This document shows positions 17,448 to 26,271 of a stretch of DNA of 64,000 nucleotides, piece by piece (within the stretch, counting starts at the first letter, position 1; each line of letters begins with the position of its first letter). This DNA is from Azospirillum brasilense (GTDB lineage Bacteria; Pseudomonadota; Alphaproteobacteria; Azospirillales; Azospirillaceae): positions 1 through 64,000 of the forward strand of contig NZ_QOKV01000025.1 of NCBI RefSeq assembly GCF_008365405.1. Reading direction: 5' to 3'. Below the pieces are notes generated by a model that was not told where the DNA came from, ran no database searches, and saw nothing but the letters and a program-made list of their open reading frames with translations. A program made the position numbers and the translations under genes.

Positions 17448-18707
17448 TCACGCCGCCTGCAGCATCCCCTGCATGTCCTCGTAGGACGGCAGATGGTCCA
17501 GCTTGCCGACCGCGGACACCGCCATCGGCCCGGCGAAGACGCGGTTGGCCGCCGCCGCCACATCCTCCGGCGTCACGGCGTCGATGCGCTCGAAGATCTG
17601 CTCGATGGTCCGCACCTCGCCGGTGCGCAGCAGGGTGCGGGCGAAGCGGTCGGCGCGACGCATGGTCGATTCCAGCGACTTGCCCACCGAGAAGCGCATC
17701 TGCTCCTTCGACCGCTCCAGCTCCACCGCGGTCACGCCGTCGCGGGCCTTGCGCAGCTCCTCGAAGAAGACCGGCACCAGCTCGGCCACCTCCTCCGGCC
17801 CGGTGCCGGCGTAGAAGCTGAGCGCCCCGCCGTCCGCATACTGGATGGGCGCCGCGTAGACCGAATAGACCAGCCCGCGCTTCTCCCGGATCTCCTGGAA
17901 CAGGCGGGAGGTCATGCCGCCGCCCAGGATGTTGGCGAGGTGGCGCAGCGCGTAGCTCGCCGAATCCTCGGTGCCGACGCCGGGGAAGGCCGCCATGAAA
18001 TGCACCTGCTCGGCGTCGCGCTTCAGCAGCGCCGCCCCGCCCTTGTTGACGACCGTCTCCTGGAAGGGGTCGTCCTTGGCGGTCAGATGGCCGAACAGCG
18101 CCTCCGCCCGGCGCACCACGGTGCCGTGATCGACGTTGCCGGACACCACATAGACCATGCGGCGCGGGTCGTAATGGGACACATAGTCGAACAGATGCTC
18201 ACGCCCGAAGCCCGCGACGTTCTCCTTCGGGCCGAGGATCGGGCGGCCAAGCGCCTGCCCATCGAAGGCGGTGCGGCGCAGCGCCTCGTAGACCACATCC
18301 TCCGGCTCGTCGGCGTAGCGGCCGATCTCCTGAATGACCACGCCGCGCTCCTTCTCCACCTCCTCCTCCGGGAAAACGGAGTTCAGGACGATGTCGCCGA
18401 TGATTTCGCAAGAGACGTCGACGTGCTTGGCGGCCATCTGCGTGTAATAGGCGGTAACGTCGTAGTCGGTGTAGGCGTTGAATTCGCCGCCACGGTTCTC
18501 GATCTCCAGCGCGATGCCCAGCGCGTCACGGCTTTCCGTTCCCTTGAAGATCATGTGCTCCAGGAAATGGGCGATGCCGTTCACAGTCGGCCGTTCGTTG
18601 CGCGCCCCGACGCCGACCCACACACCGCTGGTCACCGTGCCGAGATGCGGCAGATGGTCCGTCAGCACGCGGAATCCGTTGGCGAGGGTGGTCAGTTGGA
18701 TCGTCAC
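17448..18707 (-). CDS. M16 family zinc metallopeptidase (processing-peptidase type)
   Basis: A 419-aa peptidase of the pitrilysin/mitochondrial processing peptidase family. The inverted zinc motif HFLEH (HXXEH) is at about residues 48-52, with downstream glutamate in the ENRGGEFNAYT and YADEPEDVV regions. The C-terminal half carries GGGMTSRLFQEIREKRGLVYSVYA. The start is a GTG at 18707 (VTIQLTTLANGFRV) with AGGAG 7 nt upstream; the longer ORF from 18857 adds non-homologous residues. No signal peptide, so probably cytoplasmic. Confidence 0.92.
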   Translation of the reverse strand: MTIQLTTLANGFRVLTDHLPHLGTVTSGVWVGVGARNERPTVNGIAHFLEHMIFKGTESRDALGIALEIENRGGEFNAYTDYDVTAYYTQMAAKHVDVSCEIIGDIVLNSVFPEEEVEKERGVVIQEIGRYADEPEDVVYEALRRTAFDGQALGRPILGPKENVAGFGREHLFDYVSHYDPRRMVYVVSGNVDHGTVVRRAEALFGHLTAKDDPFQETVVNKGGAALLKRDAEQVHFMAAFPGVGTEDSASYALRHLANILGGGMTSRLFQEIREKRGLVYSVYAAPIQYADGGALSFYAGTGPEEVAELVPVFFEELRKARDGVTAVELERSKEQMRFSVGKSLESTMRRADRFARTLLRTGEVRTIEQIFERIDAVTPEDVAAAANRVFAGPMAVSAVGKLDHLPSYEDMQGMLQAA

Positions 18708-18819
18708 ACAGGGTCTCCTGATTGGGCACGGAACCGCCCGGAACATCGGGGGCGTTGCATTGACGTGGGGCGCCATCCGCGCAGGAACAACGCTCCACGG
18801 GCTAGGGTCAAGCGCACCG

Positions 18820-18987
18820 TCAACCGCGCGGCGGCGCCAAAGCGGCGCTGAGGGCACGGCGGTTGCGGTGGGCGCGCATCAGAAGCGGAGCCGGAGCGTC
18901 GCCCGGCACCAGCAGGCGCCCGCCCGGCAACAGCCGCACGCCGTGCCGTTCCAGTTCGTTCAACAGCTCTGCCGTGGACCTGCGCAT
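18820..18987 (-). CDS. small protein, 55 aa, TubC-docking-like
   Basis: Reads MRRSTAELLNELERHGVRLL, then PGGRLLVPGDAPAPLLMRAHRN. The ELLNELERHGVRLLPGGRLLV pattern resembles the TubC N-terminal docking fold found in small stand-alone proteins, but this is only a resemblance. GGAGG lies 6 nt before the ATG, so it is very probably translated. Upstream (19041-19089) are four ATAGGAT half-sites forming palindromes, suggesting specific regulation. Function unknown. Confidence 0.65.
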   Translation of the reverse strand: MRRSTAELLNELERHGVRLLPGGRLLVPGDAPAPLLMRAHRNRRALSAALAPPRG

Positions 18988-19040
18988 GGTCGTCCTCCAC
19001 CGAGCAGACGTTCACTGCTCGCAGCATGGCGGAGAAGTTC

Positions 19041-19089
19041 GATAGGATCGATACGGATTATCCTATCCCACCGATAGGATGATCCTATT
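19041..19089 (-). promoter_or_regulatory. operator-like cluster of ATAGGAT half-sites
   Basis: GATAGGAT (19041-19048), ATCCTATC (19060-19067), GATAGGAT (19073-19080) and ATCCTATT (19082-19089) make two inverted pairs. The second pair includes a perfect 15-bp palindrome ATAGGATGATCCTAT (19074-19088). The cluster is 54-102 nt upstream of the 55-aa protein gene. The binding protein is unknown. Confidence 0.55.
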
Positions 19090-19095
19090 CATTCC

Positions 19096-19866
19096 TCAAT
19101 GCCGGCTTTTCAGGGAGGCCAGACGGTCGGACAGGGTGCTGGGTGCCGGCTTCGCTCCAGTGGCGACATCGAGCGCCGCCTTGATGTTGGGATCGTCCTC
19201 CTCCGGTTTGGACGGCTTCAGCAGGCGGGCCTTGGCGCTGGACGCCTCCGCCTGGGCAAGGTCGCGGGCCGCCGCGTCCTGCATCGCCTTCAGCGCCGTG
19301 CCGAGGCTGGAGGTCGCGCCGCTCAGCCCCGCCGCCTGCCGGGCCGCTTCCGCCCGCTGCTCGGCCATGTCGCGCTGCTGGGCGGCGCGGCCCATGTCCC
19401 GTTCGGCCCGCTGCAACGCGCTGCGGGCGGCCTTCAGCTTGCCTCCAGCCTCGGCATAGGTCGTTTCCAGCATGGTCAGGAACTCGCGCGCGTCCACGGC
19501 GTCCTGCTCCTCCCGATCGATGTCCGGAGCCATCTGCTCCAGCATCCCCACCAGCGTTTCCAGGCTCCTTTCGAGCTGGGCCTTGCGACCGGCGTCGGCT
19601 TCCGCCTCCATCTGGCGCTGCAGATGCTCGGCGGCGGCCATGCGCTGGCGGGAGAGTTGAAGGATGGTCTCGGCCTCCTTCTGCTCCTTCTCATAGGCGG
19701 CGCGGGCCTGCGCGACCTGAAGGCCGAGACTGTCCAGATGCTCTTCCATCGTGCGCAGTTCGGCTTCCGTCGCGGCCTTCGGGTCCCAGCGCACCAGGGC
19801 TTCCACCGCCGACTGGACGGCCTGATCGGTCTTCACCCCGACGAGGTTGCGGATGAACGAGATCAT
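19096..19866 (-). CDS. PspA/IM30-family protein (YjfJ-like)
   Basis: A 256-aa protein that is almost entirely long helical coiled coil (about 20-215), starting MISFIRNLVGVKTDQAV. The Ala/Glu/Gln-rich heptads (QVAQARAAYEKEQKEAETIL, ARSALQRAERDMGRAAQQRD) match the phage-shock-protein A/IM30 group. Such proteins bind the inner face of the membrane during envelope stress. It follows the DUF350 gene by about 45 nt, in a set resembling E. coli yjfJ-yjfK-yjfL. Confidence 0.75.
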   Translation of the reverse strand: MISFIRNLVGVKTDQAVQSAVEALVRWDPKAATEAELRTMEEHLDSLGLQVAQARAAYEKEQKEAETILQLSRQRMAAAEHLQRQMEAEADAGRKAQLERSLETLVGMLEQMAPDIDREEQDAVDAREFLTMLETTYAEAGGKLKAARSALQRAERDMGRAAQQRDMAEQRAEAARQAAGLSGATSSLGTALKAMQDAAARDLAQAEASSAKARLLKPSKPEEDDPNIKAALDVATGAKPAPSTLSDRLASLKSRH

Positions 19867-19911
19867 GGTTGCGGTTCCTCTCTGTTTCGGCGGGTCTGTT
19901 TGGGCAGGTCT

Positions 19912-20337
19912 TCAGCCCGCCATGGCTCCGGCGTTCAGCAGCGCGACGGCGATCTGGAGGCCGGCCAGAGCCGTGCCCGCCGCGACGTTGCCGGATTCGA
20001 TCATCGGGCGCAGGTCGCGGAACAGCCAGATGGCGATCAGGAAGGTAATCAACTGCAGCACCAGCGCAACCGCCCCCCAGATCAGGATGTCCACCAGGAC
20101 AAGGCTGGTCACCAGCGTCGCCGCCAGCGGAATCGCCAGCGCCACCATCGTGCCGCCCAGCACCACGCCGGCGGCCTGGTTGCCACTGGCCAGCAGCTCG
20201 CGCTCGTGCAGCGGCGTCACCGCGATGTAGACGGCCACCCCGATCAGGAACAGAGCCAGGGTCGCTCCGAAATGCAGAAGCAGCAGCGGCAGGCCGGATT
20301 CGAGGCCCTGCAGGATTTGCGCGACGCTGGTGTCCAT
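19912..20337 (-). CDS. DUF350 membrane protein (YjfL-like)
   Basis: A 141-aa protein with four predicted membrane helices in two DUF350 repeats (LLLLHFGATLALFLIGVAVY, GVVLGGTMVALAIPLAA, LIWGAVALVLQLITFLIAIWL, VAAGTALAGLQIAVALLNA). Start chosen at MDTSVAQILQG with GGAAG 5 nt upstream; an ATG at 20349 is the alternative. It lies between the DUF2491 and PspA-like genes, the arrangement expected for the YjfJ/K/L set. The role is unknown. Confidence 0.88.
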   Translation of the reverse strand: MDTSVAQILQGLESGLPLLLLHFGATLALFLIGVAVYIAVTPLHERELLASGNQAAGVVLGGTMVALAIPLAATLVTSLVLVDILIWGAVALVLQLITFLIAIWLFRDLRPMIESGNVAAGTALAGLQIAVALLNAGAMAG

Positions 20338-20377
20338 GGTGTCTTCCATAGGGGCTGGCGGGATCGGATAAGGAAAC

Positions 20378-22081
20378 TCAGGAGAGGGAGAGCGAGGCGG
20401 GGTTGACGTCGATGCCGGCGCGGACCTCCACCCACGCCTCGCCGCCGTCCTCCACCGCAGTGACCAACACATACTCGGTCCGCGGCGCCGGGTCCGCGGC
20501 GCCGGTGGGGGCCGCGTAGAGCATGGCGGTCAGGCGGCGGGTGCGGCTGCCGCGGTGGTCGGTCAGCGTCTCGTCGAAGGTGATGGGGGCGATGCGGGAC
20601 GCGCCGGGCGACCACAGCCGCCCGTACAGCTTGCCGTCCTTGGTCTGGAACTGCGGGTAGCCGATCATCCCGTCGCCAGGGTCCAGCCAGAAGCCCCATT
20701 CGTCGTTGTCGGTGGGGTGCACCTCGTCCAGGACGGAGAACCAGCGGCATTCGTCCGGCGCTCCCCCGGCTCCCAAATGAAGCTGGTAGAAGCCGCGCCC
20801 GCCCGGAAGATACAGCCGGTGCAGAGTCACGCCGCCGCCCGTCAGCGTGCCGACGGCCTCCACGCTGACCATCGAGCCGGCCCCCTCCGGCGCCGCGGCC
20901 TTGATCGCGCCGCCGCCCAGCAGGAAAGGCGTGGGATCGGGCGTTAGCGTCATGCCCACGCGGAACAGCGACGGTTCGTAGGTCGCGCCGGTGGCCTTGG
21001 CCTTCACGATGCCGGCGGCGGTGCTGGCGGCGGTGCTCCAGGGCGAACGGCTCACGGCGGAACCTCCGGTTCGGGAGCCCGACGAGCGGCGGCGCAGGAC
21101 GGTCACGGCCACCACCATCCCCCCGACGAGCACAATCAAAAGAATCAGGGTGCCCAGCCCACCCCCGCCACCCCCGGTGGACTCCTCCGGGGCGGACGGC
21201 GTCTCCGGCGCGGCCTGCGCGACGTCGCGCGGGATGTCCGGCGGCAGGTAGCCGGGGTCGCGCGGGCGGTCCTCCTGCGCGCGGAGGCGGGTGTCGAGAT
21301 CGTCCAGGCGGCGGCGCAGGTCGGGATCGTCCTGCGCGCGCCGCTCCGCCTCCGCGCGCCATTCCGCGTAGCCGGGGTCGCCCTGGTGGTTGTGGAACCA
21401 GTCGGCGTAGCCGGGGCGCGACAGGTTATCGAGCAGGAACCACAGGAACAGCCCGTTCCACAGGCCGAAGCTGGGACGGCTGCCATAAGCCCAGCCCGGC
21501 GGGCGCCAGCCGCCGTACCAGCCGCCCGGCCCATAACCGCCGGTGCGCCGCTGCCCCCAGCCCGCGCCGGAGCCACCGCCGCCCTGCCATCCCCCTCCCC
21601 AGCCGGCCCCGGAAGCGGACCCGGACCCGGAACGGGGCGGCGGGGCGGCAACCGGCGGGGTGCGTTCCCGCTGCTGCTGCTGCGCCCGGTAGCGGTCCAG
21701 CGCCTCGCCGCTCGACCGCCGCGACACGCCCAGATCGCCACCGCCGGAGGGCACCCCGCCGGGAGAGCCAAAGGACGGCCCGCTTTGGGGACGGCTGTAG
21801 CCGCCGCTGCCGGTGGACGGCGCGCGCGACGGGGCGGAGCGGGTGGAGAAGGACGGGGTGCGCACGGACGGGCGGCTGTATCCCCCGCTGGAGCTGCGGC
21901 CTCCGCCGGCCCGCGCCTCCGCCGCCTGCGGCCAGAGCAGCGCGGCGCTGGCCGCGGCCAGCCCGGCGGGCACCGCCGCGGGGGCGGCGGCGGGCAGCGG
22001 TTGCAGCGGCGCCAGCGCCAGAAGGACGCTGAGGAACCGGGCGGTGATCCGGCGTCGAAGGGACATGGAGCCTGAGGGCAT
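20378..22081 (-). CDS. DUF2491 protein fused to an exported Gly/Ser-rich N-terminal region
   Basis: A 567-aa protein. A signal peptide (RFLSVLLALAPLQPLPAAA) is followed by a low-complexity Gly/Ser/Arg/Pro region (about 55-190), a short conserved segment (FGLWNGLFLWFLLDNLSRPGY) and a charged coil. One membrane helix (TLILLIVLVGGMVVAVTVL, about 305) precedes a C-terminal DUF2491 domain (about 350-567, GFWLDPGDGMIGYPQFQTKDG). E. coli YjfK is just the DUF2491 part, so this looks like a tethered version. Start may be 22081 or the ATG at 22066; both follow a CAGGCTCC repeat. First gene of the three-gene operon. Confidence 0.8.
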   Translation of the reverse strand: MPSGSMSLRRRITARFLSVLLALAPLQPLPAAAPAAVPAGLAAASAALLWPQAAEARAGGGRSSSGGYSRPSVRTPSFSTRSAPSRAPSTGSGGYSRPQSGPSFGSPGGVPSGGGDLGVSRRSSGEALDRYRAQQQQRERTPPVAAPPPRSGSGSASGAGWGGGWQGGGGSGAGWGQRRTGGYGPGGWYGGWRPPGWAYGSRPSFGLWNGLFLWFLLDNLSRPGYADWFHNHQGDPGYAEWRAEAERRAQDDPDLRRRLDDLDTRLRAQEDRPRDPGYLPPDIPRDVAQAAPETPSAPEESTGGGGGGLGTLILLIVLVGGMVVAVTVLRRRSSGSRTGGSAVSRSPWSTAASTAAGIVKAKATGATYEPSLFRVGMTLTPDPTPFLLGGGAIKAAAPEGAGSMVSVEAVGTLTGGGVTLHRLYLPGGRGFYQLHLGAGGAPDECRWFSVLDEVHPTDNDEWGFWLDPGDGMIGYPQFQTKDGKLYGRLWSPGASRIAPITFDETLTDHRGSRTRRLTAMLYAAPTGAADPAPRTEYVLVTAVEDGGEAWVEVRAGIDVNPASLSLS

Positions 22082-22508
22082 GGAGCCTGCGCGGTGCCGT
22101 GGATGCCGGCCAGAACACCCTACATGCCCAATTGTTCACCATCAACCTCTTCCCCGGCGGGTTTGACATGGTGATGCGGCGGCCTGCGCAGAAACCCCAC
22201 CGGAGCGTTCATTGCAAAAACCATGAGGAATTCAGGAAATCGCCACCCCTCCACAGGGCCGGCGGGAGCAAGTTGTAATACCACTTCTATGGCCGGCGCC
22301 TGAAAACGTGTCGCAGGCGGAGCGTTGACTTGACGACTCCCAAGGCGGCGACGTAAGACATCTCCGTTCCGCGGAAGTTCCTTCCGGAATGGAAGGACCG
22401 GCGGCGTGGGAAGACGCCGCAAGGGCAAAAAGCCGGGTCCGCGAGCGCGCCCCCCGGGGTCGGGGAATCGGACGACTGTTGAGCAACCTTGGATGAGAGG
22501 ACCGCACC
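22082..22508. other. intergenic region upstream of acnB
   Basis: About 430 bp without a supportable gene between the divergent DUF2491 and acnB genes. A TTGACTTGACG at about 22324-22334 could supply a -35 for acnB, but no good -10 is seen. The last 200 bp are very GC-rich. Confidence 0.45.
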
Positions 22509-25094
22509 GTGCTTGAAGCTTACCGCCAGCATGTCGCTGAGCGTGCCGCGCTCGGAATTCCCGCCCTGCCGCTTTCGGCCAAGCAGACCGAGGAGCTGGT
22601 CGACCTTCTCCTGAACCCGCCGCAGGGCGAGGAAGCCTTCCTGGTCGATCTCATCACGCACCGCGTCCCGGCGGGCGTCGACGACGCCGCCAAGGTCAAG
22701 GCCGCCTTCCTGGCTTCGCTCGCCAAGGGCAACGAGACCTCGCCGCTGATCTCCAAGGTCAAGGCGACCGAGCTGCTGGGCACGATGCTCGGCGGCTTCA
22801 ACATCAAGCCGCTGATCGACCTGCTGGGCGACGCCGAGTGCGGCGAGGCCGCCGCCGCGGGTCTGAAGACCACGCTGCTGATGTTCGACTACTTCCACGA
22901 CGTCAAGGAGCTGGCCGACAAGGGCAACGCCAACGCCAAGGCGGTGATCCAGTCCTGGGCCGACGCGGAGTGGTTCACCTCGCGCCCCGAGGTCCCGGCC
23001 AGCCTGACGCTGACCATCTTCAAGGTGTCGGGCGAGACCAACACCGACGACCTGTCGCCGGCCCCGGACGCCTGGTCGCGCCCGGACATCCCGCTGCACG
23101 CGCTCGCCATGCTGAAGAACCCGCGCCCCGGCATTGTGCCGGAGGAGGCCGGCGTCCGCGGCCCGATCAAGCAGCTTGAGGATCTGAAGGCCAAGGGCAA
23201 CCTCGTCGCCTATGTCGGCGACGTGGTCGGCACCGGCTCCTCGCGCAAGTCGGCCACCAACTCGGTGCTGTGGTGGACGGGCGAGGACATCCCCTACGTC
23301 CCGAACAAGCGCTTCGGCGGCGTCTGCCTGGGCTCCAAGATCGCCCCGATCTTCTACAACACGATGGAAGACGCCGGCGCCCTGCCGATCGAACTCGACG
23401 TCTCGCAGATGGAGACGGGCGACACGGTCGAGCTGCGCCCCTACGAGGGCAAGGCGCTGAAGAACGGCGCGGTCATCGCCGAGTTCTCCGTCAAGTCCGA
23501 CGTGATCTTCGACGAGGTGCGCGCCGGCGGCCGCATCCCGCTGATCATCGGCCGCGGCCTGACCGCGCGCGCCCGTGAAGCGCTGGGCCTCGCCCCGTCG
23601 ACCCTGTTCCGCCTGCCGTCCTCCCCGGTCGACAGCGGCAAGGGCTTCACGCTCGCCCAGAAGATGGTCGGCCGCGCGGTCGGCTTGGCCGAGGGCCAGG
23701 GCGTGCGTCCGGGCACCTATTGCGAGCCGAAGATGACCACGGTCGGCTCGCAGGACACCACCGGCCCGATGACCCGCGACGAGCTGAAGGATCTGGCCTG
23801 CCTCGGCTTCTCCGCCGATCTGGTCATGCAGTCCTTCTGCCACACCGCGGCCTATCCGAAGCTGGTGGACGTCAAGACCCACCGCGAGCTGCCGACCTTC
23901 ATCTCGACCCGCGGCGGCGTCGCCCTGCGTCCGGGCGACGGCGTGATCCACTCCTGGCTGAACCGCCTGCTGATGCCCGACACCGTCGGCACCGGCGGCG
24001 ACAGCCACACCCGCTTCCCCATCGGCATCAGCTTCCCCGCCGGCTCGGGCCTCGTCGCCTTCGCCGCGGCCACCGGCGTGATGCCGCTGGACATGCCGGA
24101 ATCGGTGCTGGTCCGCTTCAAGGGCGCGCTGCAGCCGGGCGTCACGCTGCGTGACCTCGTCAACGCGATCCCGCTCTACGCCATCCGCCAGGGCCTGCTG
24201 ACGGTGGAGAAGAAGGGCAAGAAGAACATCTTCTCCGGCCGCATCCTGGAGATCGAGGGTCTGCCCGAGCTGAAGGTGGAGCAGGCGTTCGAGCTCTCCG
24301 ACGCCTCGGCCGAGCGCTCCGCCGCCGCCTGCACCGTCCGGCTCAACAAGGAGCCGATCATCGAGTACATGCGCTCCAACATCACCCTGATGAAGTGGAT
24401 GATCGCCAACGGGTACGAGGACGCCCGGACGCTCGGCCGCCGCATCAAGGCGATGGAGGACTGGATCGCCAACCCGTCCCTGCTGGAACCGGACGCCGAC
24501 GCCGAGTACGCCGCGGTGATCGAGATCGATCTGGCCGACATCAAGGAGCCGATCGTCGCCTGCCCGAACGACCCGGACGACGTGAAGCTGCTGTCGGAGG
24601 TTGCCGGCGACAAGATCGACGAGGTCTTCATCGGCTCCTGCATGACCAACATCGGCCACTTCCGCGCCGCCGGAAAGATCCTGGACGGGAAGACCGACAT
24701 CCCGACCCGCCTGTGGATCGCCCCGCCGACCAAGATGGACGCCCAGATCCTGACCGAGGAAGGCTATTACGGCGTTCTCGGCAAGTCGGGTGCGCGCATG
24801 GAGATGCCCGGCTGTTCGCTGTGCATGGGCAACCAGGCGCAGATCCGCAAGGGCTCGACGGCCATCTCGACCTCGACCCGCAACTTCCCGAACCGCCTGG
24901 GCATCGACACGCGCGTCTATCTCGGCTCCGCCGAGCTGTCGGCCGTCGCCGCCCTGCTGGGCAAGCTGCCGACCCCTGCCGAGTATCTGGAGCAGGTGAG
25001 CGTCGTCAACCAGAAGGCCGGCGACATCTACCGCTACATGAACTTCGACCAGATCAAGGAGTTCCAGGACGTCGCCGACACGGTCGCCGCCTGA
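22509..25094 (+). CDS. acnB: bifunctional aconitate hydratase 2 / 2-methylisocitrate dehydratase
   Basis: TCA-cycle aconitase of the B type (861 aa; family about 865), which also acts on 2-methylisocitrate. The N-terminal HEAT-like helical domain (about 1-160) is followed by the swivel domain, and then the Fe-S domains in the AcnB order. The cluster cysteines are in FIGSCMTNIGHFR and PGCSLCMGNQAQ; the substrate loop GTGGDSHTRFPIG is intact. The start is GTG at 22509 preceded by GAGAGG. A strong terminator follows at 25170. Confidence 0.97.
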   Translation: MLEAYRQHVAERAALGIPALPLSAKQTEELVDLLLNPPQGEEAFLVDLITHRVPAGVDDAAKVKAAFLASLAKGNETSPLISKVKATELLGTMLGGFNIKPLIDLLGDAECGEAAAAGLKTTLLMFDYFHDVKELADKGNANAKAVIQSWADAEWFTSRPEVPASLTLTIFKVSGETNTDDLSPAPDAWSRPDIPLHALAMLKNPRPGIVPEEAGVRGPIKQLEDLKAKGNLVAYVGDVVGTGSSRKSATNSVLWWTGEDIPYVPNKRFGGVCLGSKIAPIFYNTMEDAGALPIELDVSQMETGDTVELRPYEGKALKNGAVIAEFSVKSDVIFDEVRAGGRIPLIIGRGLTARAREALGLAPSTLFRLPSSPVDSGKGFTLAQKMVGRAVGLAEGQGVRPGTYCEPKMTTVGSQDTTGPMTRDELKDLACLGFSADLVMQSFCHTAAYPKLVDVKTHRELPTFISTRGGVALRPGDGVIHSWLNRLLMPDTVGTGGDSHTRFPIGISFPAGSGLVAFAAATGVMPLDMPESVLVRFKGALQPGVTLRDLVNAIPLYAIRQGLLTVEKKGKKNIFSGRILEIEGLPELKVEQAFELSDASAERSAAACTVRLNKEPIIEYMRSNITLMKWMIANGYEDARTLGRRIKAMEDWIANPSLLEPDADAEYAAVIEIDLADIKEPIVACPNDPDDVKLLSEVAGDKIDEVFIGSCMTNIGHFRAAGKILDGKTDIPTRLWIAPPTKMDAQILTEEGYYGVLGKSGARMEMPGCSLCMGNQAQIRKGSTAISTSTRNFPNRLGIDTRVYLGSAELSAVAALLGKLPTPAEYLEQVSVVNQKAGDIYRYMNFDQIKEFQDVADTVAA

Positions 25095-25102
25095 TCCACT
25101 CT

Positions 25103-25142
25103 TCCCCTCCCCCCGCCCAGCGGGGGGAGGCCGGGAGGGGGG
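25103..25142. repeat. GC-rich palindromic intergenic element
   Basis: TTCCCCTCCCCCCGCC-CAG-CGGGGGGAGGCCGGGAGG, another copy of the CCCTCCCC/GGGGAGGG element family seen at 17317, 27938 and 57009. Confidence 0.55.
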
Positions 25143-25169
25143 CCGATCAAGAAAATGTCTGCGTTAATG

Positions 25170-25209
25170 AAAAGCCCCGCCGGGATCGCTCCGGCGGGGC
25201 TTTTCTTCT
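25170..25209 (+). terminator. rho-independent terminator of acnB
   Basis: Perfect stem AAAAGCCCCGCCGG / CCGGCGGGGCTTTT with a 7-nt loop, followed by more T-rich sequence (TTTTCTTCTT). The A-run on the other side makes it able to work in both directions. Confidence 0.92.
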
Positions 25210-25222
25210 TCGACTTCGAGAT

Positions 25223-25305
25223 TTGAACCACAGAGACACGGAGACACAGAGAGTTTCAGGCTACGCGCCATTGCCTCTCTGTGTCTCCGTGTCTCTGTGG
25301 TTCAA
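25223..25305. repeat. 31-bp perfect inverted repeat with 21-bp loop
   Basis: Arms 25223-25253 and 25275-25305 are exact reverse complements over 31 bp. Each arm contains CCACAGAGACACGGAGACAC. The base composition (AC/AG-rich arm) differs from its surroundings. It lies between the acnB terminator and the convergent AraC gene. No transposase or target duplication is seen. Confidence 0.9.
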
Positions 25306-25343
25306 CTTTCTTAAATGCCAAGACCCGCCAATTTTGAGCAGCT

Positions 25344-26144
25344 TCAGGCCGAACGTTTCGCGCCATGAGCACCAGCCCCCGCCAGATACGCCCTCGGCGA
25401 CGCTCCCAGCATCCGCTTGAACATCGTCGTGAAGGCCGCTGGGTTGTCGTAGCCGAGGTCCAGCGCCACCGTCGTTACCGGAACCCCGGCGACCAGCCGC
25501 GGCAGGGCGGACACCAGGCACGCCTGCTGGCGCCATTCGACGAAGCTCAGCCCCGTCTCGCGCCGGAACAGCCGTGTGAAGTTGCGGCGGCTCATGCCCA
25601 GCCCGTCGCTCCACGCCTCGATCGTCGCCTGGATCGTCGGCTCCTGCAGGAATCGCCGGCAGCGTTCCGCCAGGGCGGCGTGGGCGGGAAAGGGCAGCGA
25701 CAGCGGCTCCACCGGAAGCCGCCGCATCTCGTGCAGAAGCAACGCCATCACCGCGCCGTCGTGGCTGTCCGGATCGTAGTCCACCGGCACGTCGATCGCC
25801 CGCGCGATCAGGCTGCGGAAGAAGGGCGACAGAGCCACCACCTCGCAGCGGCCCGGCATGGTGTCGGCCAAGGCAGGAGCCAAATAGAGGCTCTGCGTCT
25901 TCACCATCCCGATCATGCGGACCTCGTGGGGAACCTCCGGCGGAATCCACAGACCGCAATGGGGCGGCATCACCCAGCGCCCCTGGGCGGTGGACAGCAC
26001 CAGCGTCCCCGTCGCCCCGGACAGCAACTGCCCGCGCCGGTGCGTGTGGGCGGCCAGCCGGGTGCCGTCCGCGTGATCCTGCCCCAGGGCGATCAGCGGG
26101 CGGGGCGACTCCTCGACCGTGTCGATGCGCAGGTTCCGGACCAT
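25344..26144 (-). CDS. AraC-family transcriptional regulator
   Basis: A 266-aa regulator with an N-terminal cupin (HTHRRGQLLSGATGTL, MPPHCGLWIPPEVPHEV) and a C-terminal double HTH (GMSRRNFTRLFRRETGLSFVEWRQQACL, ALDLGYDNPAAFTTMFKRMLGASPRAYL). Cupin-type AraC proteins of this length are often autoregulators paired with a divergent efflux gene. Here an MFS transporter gene starts 127 nt away on the other strand, the arrangement of NimR/NimT in E. coli, though the transporter is of a different subfamily. Confidence 0.92.
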   Translation of the reverse strand: MVRNLRIDTVEESPRPLIALGQDHADGTRLAAHTHRRGQLLSGATGTLVLSTAQGRWVMPPHCGLWIPPEVPHEVRMIGMVKTQSLYLAPALADTMPGRCEVVALSPFFRSLIARAIDVPVDYDPDSHDGAVMALLLHEMRRLPVEPLSLPFPAHAALAERCRRFLQEPTIQATIEAWSDGLGMSRRNFTRLFRRETGLSFVEWRQQACLVSALPRLVAGVPVTTVALDLGYDNPAAFTTMFKRMLGASPRAYLAGAGAHGAKRSA

Positions 26145-26271
26145 GGCCCAGTCTCGTAAGAAATCGGCCTGACCGCGGTGGCAGGCCGTCGCGGCTCACC
26201 ATAGGCTGTTGCCCCACACCAAGCAACGCGCCGCCCGCCCGCCGGCCAAGCGCCAAAAAAGGCTTCCTTTC

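Noticed and set aside
25223..25305. Ends of an insertion sequence
   Set aside because: Only 21 bp lie between the arms, with no transposase and no target duplication.
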